Shown here: positions 30,040-39,391 of the stretch, in pieces
How the letters are laid out: each line of letters opens with the position of its first letter
How positions within the stretch are numbered: the first letter of the stretch is position 1
Source: Shinella yambaruensis
GTDB taxonomy: Bacteria > Pseudomonadota > Alphaproteobacteria > Rhizobiales > Rhizobiaceae
Assembly: GCF_022899355.1 (NCBI RefSeq)
Contig: NZ_JALJCK010000003.1
Span: 310,001 to 374,000, forward strand
Length of the DNA stretch: 64,000 nucleotides
Reading direction: 5' to 3'
Notes under the pieces: generated by a model
Databases searched by the model: none
Told to the model about the DNA's origin: nothing
The model's input: the letters and a program-made list of their open reading frames with translations, nothing else
Translations under genes and position numbers: made by a program

Positions 30040-30846
30040 TCACGCGGCGCCCCTCGCCCGGCGATAGACCACGCGGGCGGTCATCACCGTCACGGTGATC
30101 AGGATCAGGATGACCGAGATCGCCGCGATCGAGGGGTCGATATTGTCGCGCAGGCCCATCCACATCAGCCGCGGGAGGGTGATGGCATTGACGCTGGTGA
30201 TGAACAGCGTGACGCCGATCTCTTCCCAGGACAGCACGAAGGACAAGAGCCACGCCGTCGCTATGCCGAACTTGATGTTGGGTATGATGACCTGTGTCGC
30301 TCGCTCCCAGGTGGACGCGCCGAGACCGCGCGCGGCCAGATCGATGCGCCGGTCCACCTGGCTCAACGACACGAGGATCAGCACCACGGCGAACGGTACC
30401 GTCACGACGACATGCGCGAGTGCCACGCCGAGCCACGTATCGTAGCCGACGACGCTCCCGATGCCCGACATGGACGTGAGCAGGAAGTAGAGGGTGATCG
30501 CCGAAACCACCGGCGGGACGATCATTGGCAACAAGACGAAACCGACCAGAACCGCCGTGTAGCGCGGCCGGAACATCCATATGCCGAGGCCGAAGACGAG
30601 CGCCAGGAGCGTCGCGAGCGTGCTGGAGACGATGCCGATGCGCAAGCTGAGCAGGATACTGTCCAGCCAGCGCGGGTCGTCGACAAGCGCGCGATAGTGC
30701 CTGATCGACAGCTCTCCCGTCGGCATCGAAAGCATGCGCGACGGAGTAAAGGACACCGGCACGACCGCAAGCAGCGGCATCAGCAGGAAGATCGCCACCA
30801 GAAAGGCGAGGAACAGGGCGATGGGACCGGGACGGTAGCCGCTCAT
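30040..30846 (-). CDS. ABC transporter permease (PotC-like)
   Basis: An inner-membrane permease of 268 residues of the spermidine/putrescine or iron class. The first helix is IALFLAFLVAIFLLMPLLAVVPVSF, and the EAA loop reads LAARGLGASTWERATQVIIPNIKFGI near residues 171-196. It pairs with the next upstream gene, separated by a single base, and with the ATPase at 32871-33962. Confidence 0.93.
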   Translation of the reverse strand: MSGYRPGPIALFLAFLVAIFLLMPLLAVVPVSFTPSRMLSMPTGELSIRHYRALVDDPRWLDSILLSLRIGIVSSTLATLLALVFGLGIWMFRPRYTAVLVGFVLLPMIVPPVVSAITLYFLLTSMSGIGSVVGYDTWLGVALAHVVVTVPFAVVLILVSLSQVDRRIDLAARGLGASTWERATQVIIPNIKFGIATAWLLSFVLSWEEIGVTLFITSVNAITLPRLMWMGLRDNIDPSIAAISVILILITVTVMTARVVYRRARGAA

Positions 30847-30847
30847 G

Positions 30848-31681
30848 TCAACCTGCCATTTGGGAGGGCCGCAGGAAGCGGAACAGGGCTGTGGTCAACA
30901 GGCCGACGATCAGGACAAGCGTGATGCTGATCGCAGCGCCGAGACCCCAGTCGGGACTCTGGAAGATGCGAAGGTAGACCAGCTCCGCCACCATGACGCT
31001 GCGGCCGCCGCCGAGGATTGCCGGCGTTATGAAGAAGCCGAGCGCGAAGACGAAGACGATCAGCGCGGCCCCGATGATGCCCGACATCGTCATCGGCACG
31101 AATATCGACCAGAAGATGCGGGTGCGGCTTGCCCCAAGGCCGCGCGCGGCAAGCAGGACGCGCTCGTCCAGCGCGCGCATGGCCGAGGCGATGGGAAACA
31201 CCGCGAAGGGAATGAGGAAATGCGTCATGCCGACGACGACGCCGAACTCGTTGCGAACGAGCGCGAGAGGTTCATCGAGGATGCCTGTCGCACGCAGCCA
31301 GGTATTGATGAGCCCCTGATTGGACAAAAGCGCCACCCAGCCGAAGGCACGGGTCAAGACCGAAATCCAGAACGGCACGAGGATGCAATATTCCGCCGCA
31401 AGCCGCTGGCCCGGCGTGCCGCGCACCCAGACATAGGCGATCGCATAGGCGGCAGCGACTGCCGTCACCGTCACCAGCGCACAGATGCGCGCTGTACGCA
31501 CGAACACCGATTGCACCAGCGGGTCGGTGAGCAGCGCATGATACTGCCCGAGCCCCGGCTCGGGCAGCGTAACGCTCCATTTCATCACACCAAGAAACGG
31601 GATGCCGTAGGCCAGCGCGAGGAGCAGGAGCAGCGGCGCCAGGAGGAGCGCCGCGCCGAGATTGTGGGAGCGCGCGAACAT
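30848..31681 (-). CDS. ABC transporter permease (PotB-like)
   Basis: The partner permease, 277 residues. The first helix is NLGAALLLAPLLLLLALAYGIPFLG, and the EAA loop LLAARGLGASRTRIFWSIFVPMTMSG. The ATG at 31681 is eight bases past the binding-protein stop and directly precedes the first helix. An in-frame ATG at 31750 would overlap the binding-protein gene and is unlikely. Confidence 0.92.
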   Translation of the reverse strand: MFARSHNLGAALLLAPLLLLLALAYGIPFLGVMKWSVTLPEPGLGQYHALLTDPLVQSVFVRTARICALVTVTAVAAAYAIAYVWVRGTPGQRLAAEYCILVPFWISVLTRAFGWVALLSNQGLINTWLRATGILDEPLALVRNEFGVVVGMTHFLIPFAVFPIASAMRALDERVLLAARGLGASRTRIFWSIFVPMTMSGIIGAALIVFVFALGFFITPAILGGGRSVMVAELVYLRIFQSPDWGLGAAISITLVLIVGLLTTALFRFLRPSQMAG

Positions 31682-31689
31682 AAGGCGGC

Positions 31690-32805
31690 TCAGGCGGAGA
31701 TGATCTTGGTATATTCGTCGAGCGCCGGCCCGTAGTTTTCGGCGTACCATTCCATATCGAGCGGTATCTGCTTGCTCATATTTGCAGGATCGACCGGATT
31801 GAGGCGCTTCTTCTCCTCGGGGATCAGCGCATCGGCAGCGGGGTTCGCCGGACCCTGCCCGAGCATGTCGAACATGACGAGCTGCTTCTGCGGGTCCTGT
31901 GCGCTGGCGATGAACTTCATCGCCGTGTCACGGCCGCCGGGATTGCCCTTGATGACGGCCATGGCACCCGGGGACAGCAGGCCCTGATCCCAGATGAACT
32001 TGATGCGGCCGCCCGAATCCTGCTCGATCAGCGAGGCGCGCGTCGACCAGACCAGGGCCATCGAGGCTTCACCGTCGAGAAGCAGCGACTGGCTTTCCGA
32101 GCCGCCGCCCCAATAGGCTATGACGTTCTCCTTGAAGGCGGCGATCTTGTCGTGCGCGCGCTTCAGGTCCAGCGGATAGAGTTGTTCCGGCGCCACGCCG
32201 TCACCGAGGAGGGCCGCCTCCCACATGGCGCTGCCCCATTTGTAGAGCGAACGCTTGCCCGGGAACGTCGTCACGTCGAAGAAGTCGGCCATGCTCTTGG
32301 GCGGATTGTCGCCGTATTTTTCCGAGTCATAGGCGATGACATAGGAGAAGAAGTAGCTCGAAGCCGCATAGTCCCAGCCGAAACCGGGGCGCATCTTGCC
32401 CTTGTCGACGACGGCGTAGTCGATTTTCTCCATCATGTCCTGCTTGCCGAGCGTGATCGCCGAGAACGGGTCGGCGTCGACGATGTCCCAGCTCGGCGCG
32501 CCGCTTTTGAACTGGGCGGTGATGGCCCCTTCGGTCGGGCCCGAACCGTCCTGCTTGACGGTGACGCCGGCCTCCTGCTGGAACGGCTGGCCATAGGCCT
32601 TGTCATAGGCGGTGACGGCATCGCCGCCCCAGTTCACGAACACGAGCTGCTTTTCCTGCGCCAGCGCACCGCCCGCCCTGAACGCCAGCGGCGCGCCGGC
32701 AAGAAGCATGGCGGCCAGCTGCGTAAAGCGCCGGCGGCTCATTTCGCCGCGCTTGACCTTGTCTGCGAGGATTTCGAGGCAGTCTTTCTGAAAGGCTTCA
32801 TTCAT
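31690..32805 (-). CDS. Polyamine-type ABC transporter substrate-binding protein, Tat-type signal
   Basis: A 371-residue PotD/PotF-like binding protein. The N-terminal region has SRRRFTQLAAMLLAGAPLAF, a twin-arginine motif with a hydrophobic stretch and likely cleavage after ALA. The mature start KQLVFVNWGGDAVTAYDKAYGQPF matches the family. Later segments (GGGSESQSLLLDGEASMALVWSTRA) line the ligand site. Ligands of this family include polyamines, opines, 2-aminoethylphosphonate and other amines or carboxylates; the exact ligand is not visible. Confidence 0.93.
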   Translation of the reverse strand: MNEAFQKDCLEILADKVKRGEMSRRRFTQLAAMLLAGAPLAFRAGGALAQEKQLVFVNWGGDAVTAYDKAYGQPFQQEAGVTVKQDGSGPTEGAITAQFKSGAPSWDIVDADPFSAITLGKQDMMEKIDYAVVDKGKMRPGFGWDYAASSYFFSYVIAYDSEKYGDNPPKSMADFFDVTTFPGKRSLYKWGSAMWEAALLGDGVAPEQLYPLDLKRAHDKIAAFKENVIAYWGGGSESQSLLLDGEASMALVWSTRASLIEQDSGGRIKFIWDQGLLSPGAMAVIKGNPGGRDTAMKFIASAQDPQKQLVMFDMLGQGPANPAADALIPEEKKRLNPVDPANMSKQIPLDMEWYAENYGPALDEYTKIISA

Positions 32806-32870
32806 TGTCGTTCCCCTGTTTTCTTGGATCTTCGGACTTCAATGGATCAGTCTTCTGCTTGTAAAATCTC

Positions 32871-33962
32871 TCAAACCGTCTCCGGCAGGATAAGTCCCCT
32901 CTCGGCGGGCCATGTCAGCCAGACGGTGTTGCCTTTCTCGAGCGCGAAGCGCGCGGCTTCCATCGGGACAGAGACGCTGGCCCTGCTCCCGCTGCGCGTA
33001 ATCAGGTCGAGGCGCACCGCGGAGCCGAGATAGGTCGAGGATACCGCCGTGACGGGGATGCTGTTTTCGGCGATCGCCGGCTCCCGTGCGATCGACATAT
33101 GCTCCGGGCGCACCGCGAGGATGGCCTCGCCGCGCGCTTCGCCGGGAGCAAAGCGCAGGGCGACCTCGCGATCCTCGCACAGGCCCTTCGCGCCGCCCTC
33201 GTCCGGCCGGATGTCGCGCAGCGGCAGCATGTTGATCTCGCCCAGGAACTCCGCGACGAAACGGTTGCCGGGGCGCTCGTAGACCTCCTGCGGCGTGCCG
33301 ACCTGGAGAAGCTCGCCATGATTGAAGATGGCGACGCGCGAGGAGAGCGCCAGCGCCTCGCTCTGGTCATGGGTGACGAAGACGAAGGTCGTTCCCGTCT
33401 CCTCGTGCAGGCGCTTCATTTCCGCCTGCATCTGGCCGCGCAGGCTCTTGTCGAGAGCCGAAAACGGCTCGTCGAGAAGAAGAACCCCGGGCTCAAAGGC
33501 GAGCGCGCGCGCCAGTGCGACGCGCTGCTGCTGGCCACCGGAAAGTTTCGCCGGCAATTTGTGCTCATGGCCCTGCAAGCCGACACGCTCGACCATTTCA
33601 CCGACGCGGCGCTTGATCTCCGCCTCGGATTTGCGGCGCACGCGCAGCGGAAAGGCGATGTTGGCGGCGACGCTCATATGCGGAAAGAGGGCATAACCCT
33701 GGAAAACCATGCCGGAAGAGCGGCGTTCGGCCGGCTGGTCGGTGATGTCGATGCCGTCGCTGAACAACTGTCCCCGGCTCGCACGTTCGAACCCGGCAAG
33801 GATCATGAGGAAGGTCGTCTTGCCGGAACCGGACGGGCCGAGCAACGTGAGAAATTCGCCGCGGCCGACATCGAGTGAAAGATTCTTCAGCGCGTGGAAC
33901 GCGCCGTAGCTCTTTCCAATGCCGACCGCCTTGAGTTCCGCTGCACGTCTCGACTGCTGCAT
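32871..33962 (-). CDS. Polyamine-type ABC transporter ATP-binding protein (PotA-like)
   Basis: A 363-residue ATPase: Walker A GPSGSGKTTF near residues 41-50, Q-loop MVFQGYALFPHMSVAANI, signature LSGGQQQRVALARAL, Walker B VLLLDEPFSALDKSLR, and a C-terminal TOBE domain (ILAVRPEHMSI). It is the first gene of the minus-strand importer operon (ATPase, binding protein, two permeases, flavin oxidase). The 104-bp gap upstream, after the LysR gene, should hold the promoter. Confidence 0.95.
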   Translation of the reverse strand: MQQSRRAAELKAVGIGKSYGAFHALKNLSLDVGRGEFLTLLGPSGSGKTTFLMILAGFERASRGQLFSDGIDITDQPAERRSSGMVFQGYALFPHMSVAANIAFPLRVRRKSEAEIKRRVGEMVERVGLQGHEHKLPAKLSGGQQQRVALARALAFEPGVLLLDEPFSALDKSLRGQMQAEMKRLHEETGTTFVFVTHDQSEALALSSRVAIFNHGELLQVGTPQEVYERPGNRFVAEFLGEINMLPLRDIRPDEGGAKGLCEDREVALRFAPGEARGEAILAVRPEHMSIAREPAIAENSIPVTAVSSTYLGSAVRLDLITRSGSRASVSVPMEAARFALEKGNTVWLTWPAERGLILPETV

Positions 33963-34066
33963 AGGCTCTCCCTCACCTGTCGAGGAAAGCGTATGCGCGC
34001 AATCGGCTCACGGCAACCGAATTATTTTCGCATTATTGGCAAATTCCATTCACCTATCCGGATCGA

Positions 34067-34975
34067 CTATACCCGCACGCTTTGCGCGTCGGCCGCCGCA
34101 TTGGCCAGGCTGGATCGCAGCCAGTCCCGGAAGGCCGGAAGGACCGGATGATCCGACTTGGCGGGATCGACGACCAGATAGTAGGAGCGCGAGGCGCGAA
34201 CCGCGATGTCGAAGGGGCGCACCAGCCTGCCTTCGCTCAACGCCTTCTGTCCGGTGAGCTCATCGCCCATGGCAATGCCCTGCCCCGCTATGGCGGCCGA
34301 GAAAACCAGGTTCATGTCGGAAAAGAAGATGCCGCTCGCCGGATCGGCGTTTTCGACCTTGCTGAGCGAAAGCCACCGCGACCAGTCCTCGAAGTCGTTA
34401 AGATGGAGCAGGTTCGTGCGCAGCACGTCGGCAGGCTTTGCGAACCCGCCAAGCCGGTTGAGCAGGCTCGGGCTGCAAAGCGGGGTGAAGCGCACATCGC
34501 ACAGAAGCTCCACGCTGCGGTTCGGCCAGTTGCCGTCACCGAAGGCGATGAACGCGTCCACATCGGGATTGCTCACATCGTCGAGGCGCCGCGGCGTGAG
34601 AATGGAAAGGGAGACATCCCGGTACATCTCCTGGAATTCCGCGATATGGGTACATAGCCACAGCGAGGCGAAGCCCGGCGTGCAACTGATACGGAACGAA
34701 CCGCCGATGCCGCCGTCCCGGTATTGCGCCCCGGCATCACCGAGCATCGTCAAAGCCTTGTGCACGTCATGGGCATAGCGCCGGCCGCGCGCGGTGAGCG
34801 CGACACCCTTGCCGACGCGCTCCAGCAGGTCGAAGCCGAGATCGCGCTCCAGCAGCCGCAACTGGTGGCTGACGGCGCTGCGGGTCAGGTGCAGTTCGTC
34901 CGCCGCCCGCCATACGCTGCCGTGGCGCGCGAAACTTTCGAGCGCCCGCAGCGCCTGTGTCGATGGAATCCGCAT
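34067..34975 (-). CDS. LysR family transcriptional regulator (GcvA-type)
   Basis: A 302-residue LysR regulator. The helix-turn-helix is in residues 6-63 (ALESFARHGSVWRAADELHLTRSAVSHQLRLLE), in the style of the GcvA subgroup, and the C-terminal two-lobe effector domain shows SFRISCTPGFASLWL and RLVRPFDIAVRASRSYYLV. It is divergent from the M20 amidohydrolase operon and upstream of the importer operon on the same strand, so it could control both. The 116-bp divergent region is A/T-rich and contains GATA-AAACA-TATC as a weak palindrome. Confidence 0.92.
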   Translation of the reverse strand: MRIPSTQALRALESFARHGSVWRAADELHLTRSAVSHQLRLLERDLGFDLLERVGKGVALTARGRRYAHDVHKALTMLGDAGAQYRDGGIGGSFRISCTPGFASLWLCTHIAEFQEMYRDVSLSILTPRRLDDVSNPDVDAFIAFGDGNWPNRSVELLCDVRFTPLCSPSLLNRLGGFAKPADVLRTNLLHLNDFEDWSRWLSLSKVENADPASGIFFSDMNLVFSAAIAGQGIAMGDELTGQKALSEGRLVRPFDIAVRASRSYYLVVDPAKSDHPVLPAFRDWLRSSLANAAADAQSVRV

Positions 34976-35091
34976 AACGCCCCGTCAAGTGAACAGAATT
35001 TGCACGAAACGATAAAACATATCACTTTTTGCGCAAGCCTTTCACTGCTTTCCTCTGATGGCAGGTGCAACACGCGAGGGCTTGACACGAC

Positions 35092-36675
35092 ATGACCGCA
35101 AACATTGCCGAGGAGACCGCAACGAACTGGGTCGATGCGCACGCCGGCGCCCTGTCGGAATGGACGAGCACTATCTGGCACAAGGGAGAGACGGCCTGGC
35201 GCGAGTACGAATCCGCCGCCTGGTATGTGGAGCGCCTGCGCAGCGAGGGATTCACGGTCGAGGAGGGCTCGGGCGGCATGCCGACGGCCTTCGCCGCCTC
35301 CTGGACAAACGGCAAGGGCGGCCCGGTCATCGCCAGCTATGCCGAATATGACGCCGTGCCGGGCAACTGCCAGGCCGCAAGCACGCAGAAAGGCCCCCGT
35401 CCCGGTCTCAACGAGCATGCCGGCGGCCATACCGATCCGCATTCGGCGCTTGGCATGAGCGCCTTCGGCGGCCTTCTCGCCACCAAGGCGGCGATGCAGG
35501 CACATGGTCTTCCCGGCACGCTGAAGTTCTTCGGCGAGCCCGCCGAAAAGGTGCGCGGCTCCAAGCCGATCCACGCCGCCAAGGGCTATTATGACGGCCT
35601 CGACGCGATGATCAGTTTCCACCCCTGCTACATGCTGCCGCTGTGCAACACGGTGAACTGGGACACCCATTGCGGCGCAGCCTATGCGATGGTGTACCGC
35701 TTCGTCTGCGACGAGCCGGAAACATGGCTGAAACGGGCCGACGGCCTGCCGATCCCGCAGGCGCACAGCGCCGTGCGTGCGCCCGGCGCCAACGATGCGC
35801 TTTTCACCATGTACAACGCCTCCAAGGCGCTGCGCGATTCCATGCTGCCGCATATGGGCGGCTGGTCGATCAGCGAGGCGATCCTGACGGCGGGACAGGC
35901 GACCGCCGACAACCTGCCGGCGCGGCTTTCCGAAATCCAGTACATCATCCGCGTGCCGACCGTGGAACTGGCCGAACAGGCGACCCTGATCCTCGACCGC
36001 AACGCCGAGGCTGCCGCCCGGCTGACCCATTGCCGCGTCGAAAAGATCTGGGTCTCGAAATCGCGCCCCGGCCTTGCCAACCATGTGATGGCCGATCTGG
36101 TCTATGGCAAACTCGCCGCCGTCGGCGCGCCGAAATGGGCCGCCCGCGCGAAGGAGATCGCCCGCGAGATCCAGTCCAGTGTCGGCCTGGAGCCGATGTC
36201 GAACCCCTTCCTGCCCGATTGCGAGAGGCTGATCAGCCCGCAGGAGGCCGAGCGCATCCTGCGGCAGGACCTGCCGCCCTCACAGGTCAACTACACCTCG
36301 GACGACTATACCGACATGTGCTGGCACGCGCCGACGGCGCGCCTTTACATCGCCCGTCCCATGCTGAGTGGGCCCGCCGGTTTCTCCTATCCCGACTGGG
36401 TGATGAACGCACTGGGCGGCATTCCGGAAACCATCGACCCGATGGTGATCTGCGCATCGAAGACCATCGCTCATTCGATGCTGGAGCTGCTGCAGAACGC
36501 CGGGGTGCGGGCCGCTGCCCGCAGGGAATTCGAGGAGCGCACCGGCGGCGGTGTCGGCGGCACCGGATGGATTCCGCCGCTTGCCGACTACGAGGCGCCG
36601 ATCGGCCTGCGCTGGCCCGAATATGTCACAACGGTGCGCGGCCGCGAATGGTGGATCCCGACCGCCGGCTATTGA
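35092..36675 (+). CDS. M20 family amidohydrolase (AbgB / aminoacylase-like)
   Basis: A 527-residue metallohydrolase of the M20D/AbgB type, longer than the usual 390-480 residues. YAEYDAVPGNCQA, a histidine-rich EHAGGHTDPHSALGMSAFGG and the catalytic-glutamate segment KFFGEPAEKVRGSKP lie in family order, followed by a lid domain and a second metal-site region near FHPC. These enzymes cleave amide bonds such as N-acyl-amino acids, p-aminobenzoyl-glutamate or amino-acid conjugates. First gene of the operon divergent from LysR. The ATG at 35092 has no strong ribosome-binding site, but no better start is seen. Confidence 0.88.
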   Translation: MTANIAEETATNWVDAHAGALSEWTSTIWHKGETAWREYESAAWYVERLRSEGFTVEEGSGGMPTAFAASWTNGKGGPVIASYAEYDAVPGNCQAASTQKGPRPGLNEHAGGHTDPHSALGMSAFGGLLATKAAMQAHGLPGTLKFFGEPAEKVRGSKPIHAAKGYYDGLDAMISFHPCYMLPLCNTVNWDTHCGAAYAMVYRFVCDEPETWLKRADGLPIPQAHSAVRAPGANDALFTMYNASKALRDSMLPHMGGWSISEAILTAGQATADNLPARLSEIQYIIRVPTVELAEQATLILDRNAEAAARLTHCRVEKIWVSKSRPGLANHVMADLVYGKLAAVGAPKWAARAKEIAREIQSSVGLEPMSNPFLPDCERLISPQEAERILRQDLPPSQVNYTSDDYTDMCWHAPTARLYIARPMLSGPAGFSYPDWVMNALGGIPETIDPMVICASKTIAHSMLELLQNAGVRAAARREFEERTGGGVGGTGWIPPLADYEAPIGLRWPEYVTTVRGREWWIPTAGY

Positions 36676-36703
36676 TGCCGCCCCTCTCCATAGGTAGACG
36701 ATC

Positions 36704-38431
36704 ATGCGCTCTCTCTACGACCATCGCCCCAGCCACGCAGCCCGCGACGCTCACGCCGACCTCGTCCTGACCAACGGCCGTATCTATACCGGCGATCCCG
36801 GATTGCCGTGGTGCCAGTCCCTGGCCGTTTCGGGCGGGCGCATCGTTGCGCGTGGCGAGCGCGCGGACGTGGAGCACCTCATCGGGCCGCAGACCAGGAT
36901 AAAGGACCTCGGCGGCCGGTTTGCCATGCCGGGTCTCTACGACATGCACACCCATCCCGACCTGGCGCTCGCACCGCGCTATGCCGAGGATCTGGACATC
37001 GGCATCGTCGATCCGACGCCCGATCAGGTGCGCGACGCCGTGCTGGCCTATGCGGCCAGGCACCCGGATCGCGAATGGATCTACGGGCAATATTTCGTCC
37101 GCTACACCTTCCGGCAGGCCGGCCTCGTGCCCGGCCGGGACTGGCTGGACAACGTGCTGCCCGATCGCCCCGTCGCCCTGCTCGACCGCATGTGGGGCAC
37201 CATGATGGTCAACAGCGAGGCGCTTCGCCGTGCCGGCATCGGCGCTGAGACGCCCGACCCTCCCAACGGCTATCTCGAACGCGATCCGATCAGCCACGAA
37301 CCGACGGGCCTGCTCATCGACGGTGCCTACGCCCTGATTCATGCCGCGATGCCGCCGACGCCCGTCCCGGTGCTGCGCGCCGCCTATCGCGACGGCGTAC
37401 GCTACCAGTCCGCGCGCGGCGTGGTCGCCACCAAATACGTGCATGTCTGCGAGAACCGGCTGGAGGCGCTGCAAACCCTCGACCAGGCCGGCGAACTGAC
37501 GCTCAGGGTCGAGGCCGCGATCAGCTGGCAGGACGATATCTTCCCCGTGCGCCGCCGCTGGGAGCTGCTCGCCGGCGAACGTCACTACTACCGCTCAGCC
37601 CGGCTCAACGCCAATGCCGTGAAATTCCACTTCGACGGCACCGTCGAACCGCGCTCGTCCTATCTCATGACGCCCTGGGACGGCGCGAACAGCGCCTGGC
37701 GCGGCAAGCTCAACCTGACGCCGGAACATCTCGCCGACATGGTCTGGGACATGGACCGGCAAGGCATCCGCGTGATCGCCCATTGCACGGGCGATGCGGC
37801 CTCCGACACGTTTCTGGACGCCGTCGAGGCGGCACGCCGGCGCCCGGGCGGCCTGGGCGTGCGCCATCAATGCGCGCACTCCACCATCCTGCACGGCGGC
37901 AACCTCAAGCGTTTTCGCGAGTTGAACGTCACCGCCGAATTCTCGCCGGTTTCATGGTATCCCTCGAAATTCGTCTCCGGCGCCCGTTCCGGCTACGGTC
38001 CCGAGCGGCTGTCGCGCGCCTACAACATCAAGGGCGTGCTGGAGGCCGGCGGCGTCGCCGTCGTCGGCACCGACTGGCCCGTCAGTCCACTCGATCCCTG
38101 GATCGCGCTGGAAACCATGGTGACCCGGGCCAATCCCTGGGGGGAAACCGAGGGCCGGTTCGGCGAGCCGATCTCCCTCACCCAGGCCATCGACGTGATG
38201 ACCAGAAACGGCGCCTGGTCGATGGGCATCGAGCACGAGGCCGGCACGCTGGAGATCGGCAAGTCCGCCGACATCATCGTGCTCGACCGCAACCTCTTCG
38301 AGATCGAGCCGCAGGGCAACATCCACTCCACCAGGGTGGACCTCACCTTCATGCAGGGGCAGCTCGTGCACGACCGGTTGGACGCGGCTTCCGAAGCCAT
38401 CTGGCACGGCGAGGCCCCGAAACTATGGTGA
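36704..38431 (+). CDS. Amidohydrolase family protein (YtcJ-type)
   Basis: A 575-residue metal-dependent amidohydrolase of the YtcJ (Amidohydro_3) group. LVLTNGRIYTGDP starts the composite domain, MPGLYDMHTHPDLAL carries the HxH metal ligands, IAHCTGDAASDTFLDAVE is the HaxGDxA segment, and VVGTDWPVSPLDPW supplies the aspartate. It is 28 bp after the M20 gene and overlaps the GTPase gene by seven bases. Substrate unknown; with the M20 enzyme it gives two successive C-N hydrolyses. Confidence 0.9.
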   Translation: MRSLYDHRPSHAARDAHADLVLTNGRIYTGDPGLPWCQSLAVSGGRIVARGERADVEHLIGPQTRIKDLGGRFAMPGLYDMHTHPDLALAPRYAEDLDIGIVDPTPDQVRDAVLAYAARHPDREWIYGQYFVRYTFRQAGLVPGRDWLDNVLPDRPVALLDRMWGTMMVNSEALRRAGIGAETPDPPNGYLERDPISHEPTGLLIDGAYALIHAAMPPTPVPVLRAAYRDGVRYQSARGVVATKYVHVCENRLEALQTLDQAGELTLRVEAAISWQDDIFPVRRRWELLAGERHYYRSARLNANAVKFHFDGTVEPRSSYLMTPWDGANSAWRGKLNLTPEHLADMVWDMDRQGIRVIAHCTGDAASDTFLDAVEAARRRPGGLGVRHQCAHSTILHGGNLKRFRELNVTAEFSPVSWYPSKFVSGARSGYGPERLSRAYNIKGVLEAGGVAVVGTDWPVSPLDPWIALETMVTRANPWGETEGRFGEPISLTQAIDVMTRNGAWSMGIEHEAGTLEIGKSADIIVLDRNLFEIEPQGNIHSTRVDLTFMQGQLVHDRLDAASEAIWHGEAPKLW

Positions 38432-39390
38432 CCAGGCAGGCCAGACCAATACCGGTCACCGTGATCGGCGGCTTTCTCGGCGCGGGCAAGACGACGCTCG
38501 TCAACCATATTCTTGGCGGCGACCACGAACTGAAGATCGCCGTGATGGTCAACGATTTCGGCGCGATCAACATCGACGCCGCGCTCATCACCTCGACGGA
38601 AGGCGGCCTCTACAGCCTCTCCAATGGCTGCGTTTGCTGCGGGTTGAACCAGGGCCTCGTCGAGCAGCTCGAAGAGCTGCTGAGCGCCCGCATCGACATC
38701 GACCATATCGTCATCGAGGCAAGCGGCGTCGCCGATCCCGCGCGGATCATGGACACGGTACGCTATGCCCGCTTTGCCGGGCGGCTGAGGGGCGATGCAA
38801 TCGTCGTGCTGGTCGATGCCGCTGGCTTCGACGGCGCCATCGCCGCGGCGCCCGGTCTTGCGGAAGCGCAGGTCGGATCGGCCGATCTCCTGATCCTCAA
38901 CAAGACCGATCTCGTATCGCGCGACACCCTTGACGCCTGGCATGCGCGCTGGGCCTTTCCCGACACGCGGACCATCGAGACGACGAACGCGCGCGTGCCG
39001 TTCGACCTCCTCTTCGCCAGCGGTTTTCCCTCCCGCGGCGCTAGCTCGCCCTTCACGGCCGTGCCGGTTCACGAGCAGGCCGAAAGCATTACGTGGCGGC
39101 ATGACGGCCCCATCGACGCCAAGCGCCTGCATGGCGTGCTCGCTGCGCTGCCTGCCCGCATCTACCGGGCCAAGGGTTTCGTGCAGGCAAGCGATGGCCG
39201 ACTGTTCGCCGTTCACGTGGTCGGCACGCGGGTCTCCTTCGAACCGGCGGCGCATCTGCCCGAGGGCTTCGACGGACAAAGCCTGCTCGTGCTCGTCGGC
39301 TTCGGCCGGGATCTGCCGTTTGAAGGGGTGCTCGCGCAATTGAACGGTTGCGGTGCTCTTGCCCGCTCCGGGAAGAAGGGATCTGCCTGA
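38425..39390 (+). CDS. COG0523 (CobW/YjiA-type) GTP-binding metal-chaperone protein
   Basis: A 321-residue G3E-family GTPase. The P-loop is VIGGFLGAGKTTLVNHIL near residues 12-29, the metal-binding motif is SNGCVCCGLNQGL (CxCC), Walker B is HIVIEASGVADP, the base-recognition motif is ILNKTDLV, and a CobW C-terminal domain follows. Such proteins insert or supply zinc or another metal. Embedded between two metal-dependent amidohydrolase genes and a decarboxylase, it probably serves as dedicated metal chaperone for one of the hydrolases. The ATG at 38425 overlaps the previous stop; the GTG directly after it is an alternative. Confidence 0.92.
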   Translation: MVTRQARPIPVTVIGGFLGAGKTTLVNHILGGDHELKIAVMVNDFGAINIDAALITSTEGGLYSLSNGCVCCGLNQGLVEQLEELLSARIDIDHIVIEASGVADPARIMDTVRYARFAGRLRGDAIVVLVDAAGFDGAIAAAPGLAEAQVGSADLLILNKTDLVSRDTLDAWHARWAFPDTRTIETTNARVPFDLLFASGFPSRGASSPFTAVPVHEQAESITWRHDGPIDAKRLHGVLAALPARIYRAKGFVQASDGRLFAVHVVGTRVSFEPAAHLPEGFDGQSLLVLVGFGRDLPFEGVLAQLNGCGALARSGKKGSA

Positions 39391-39391
39391 G

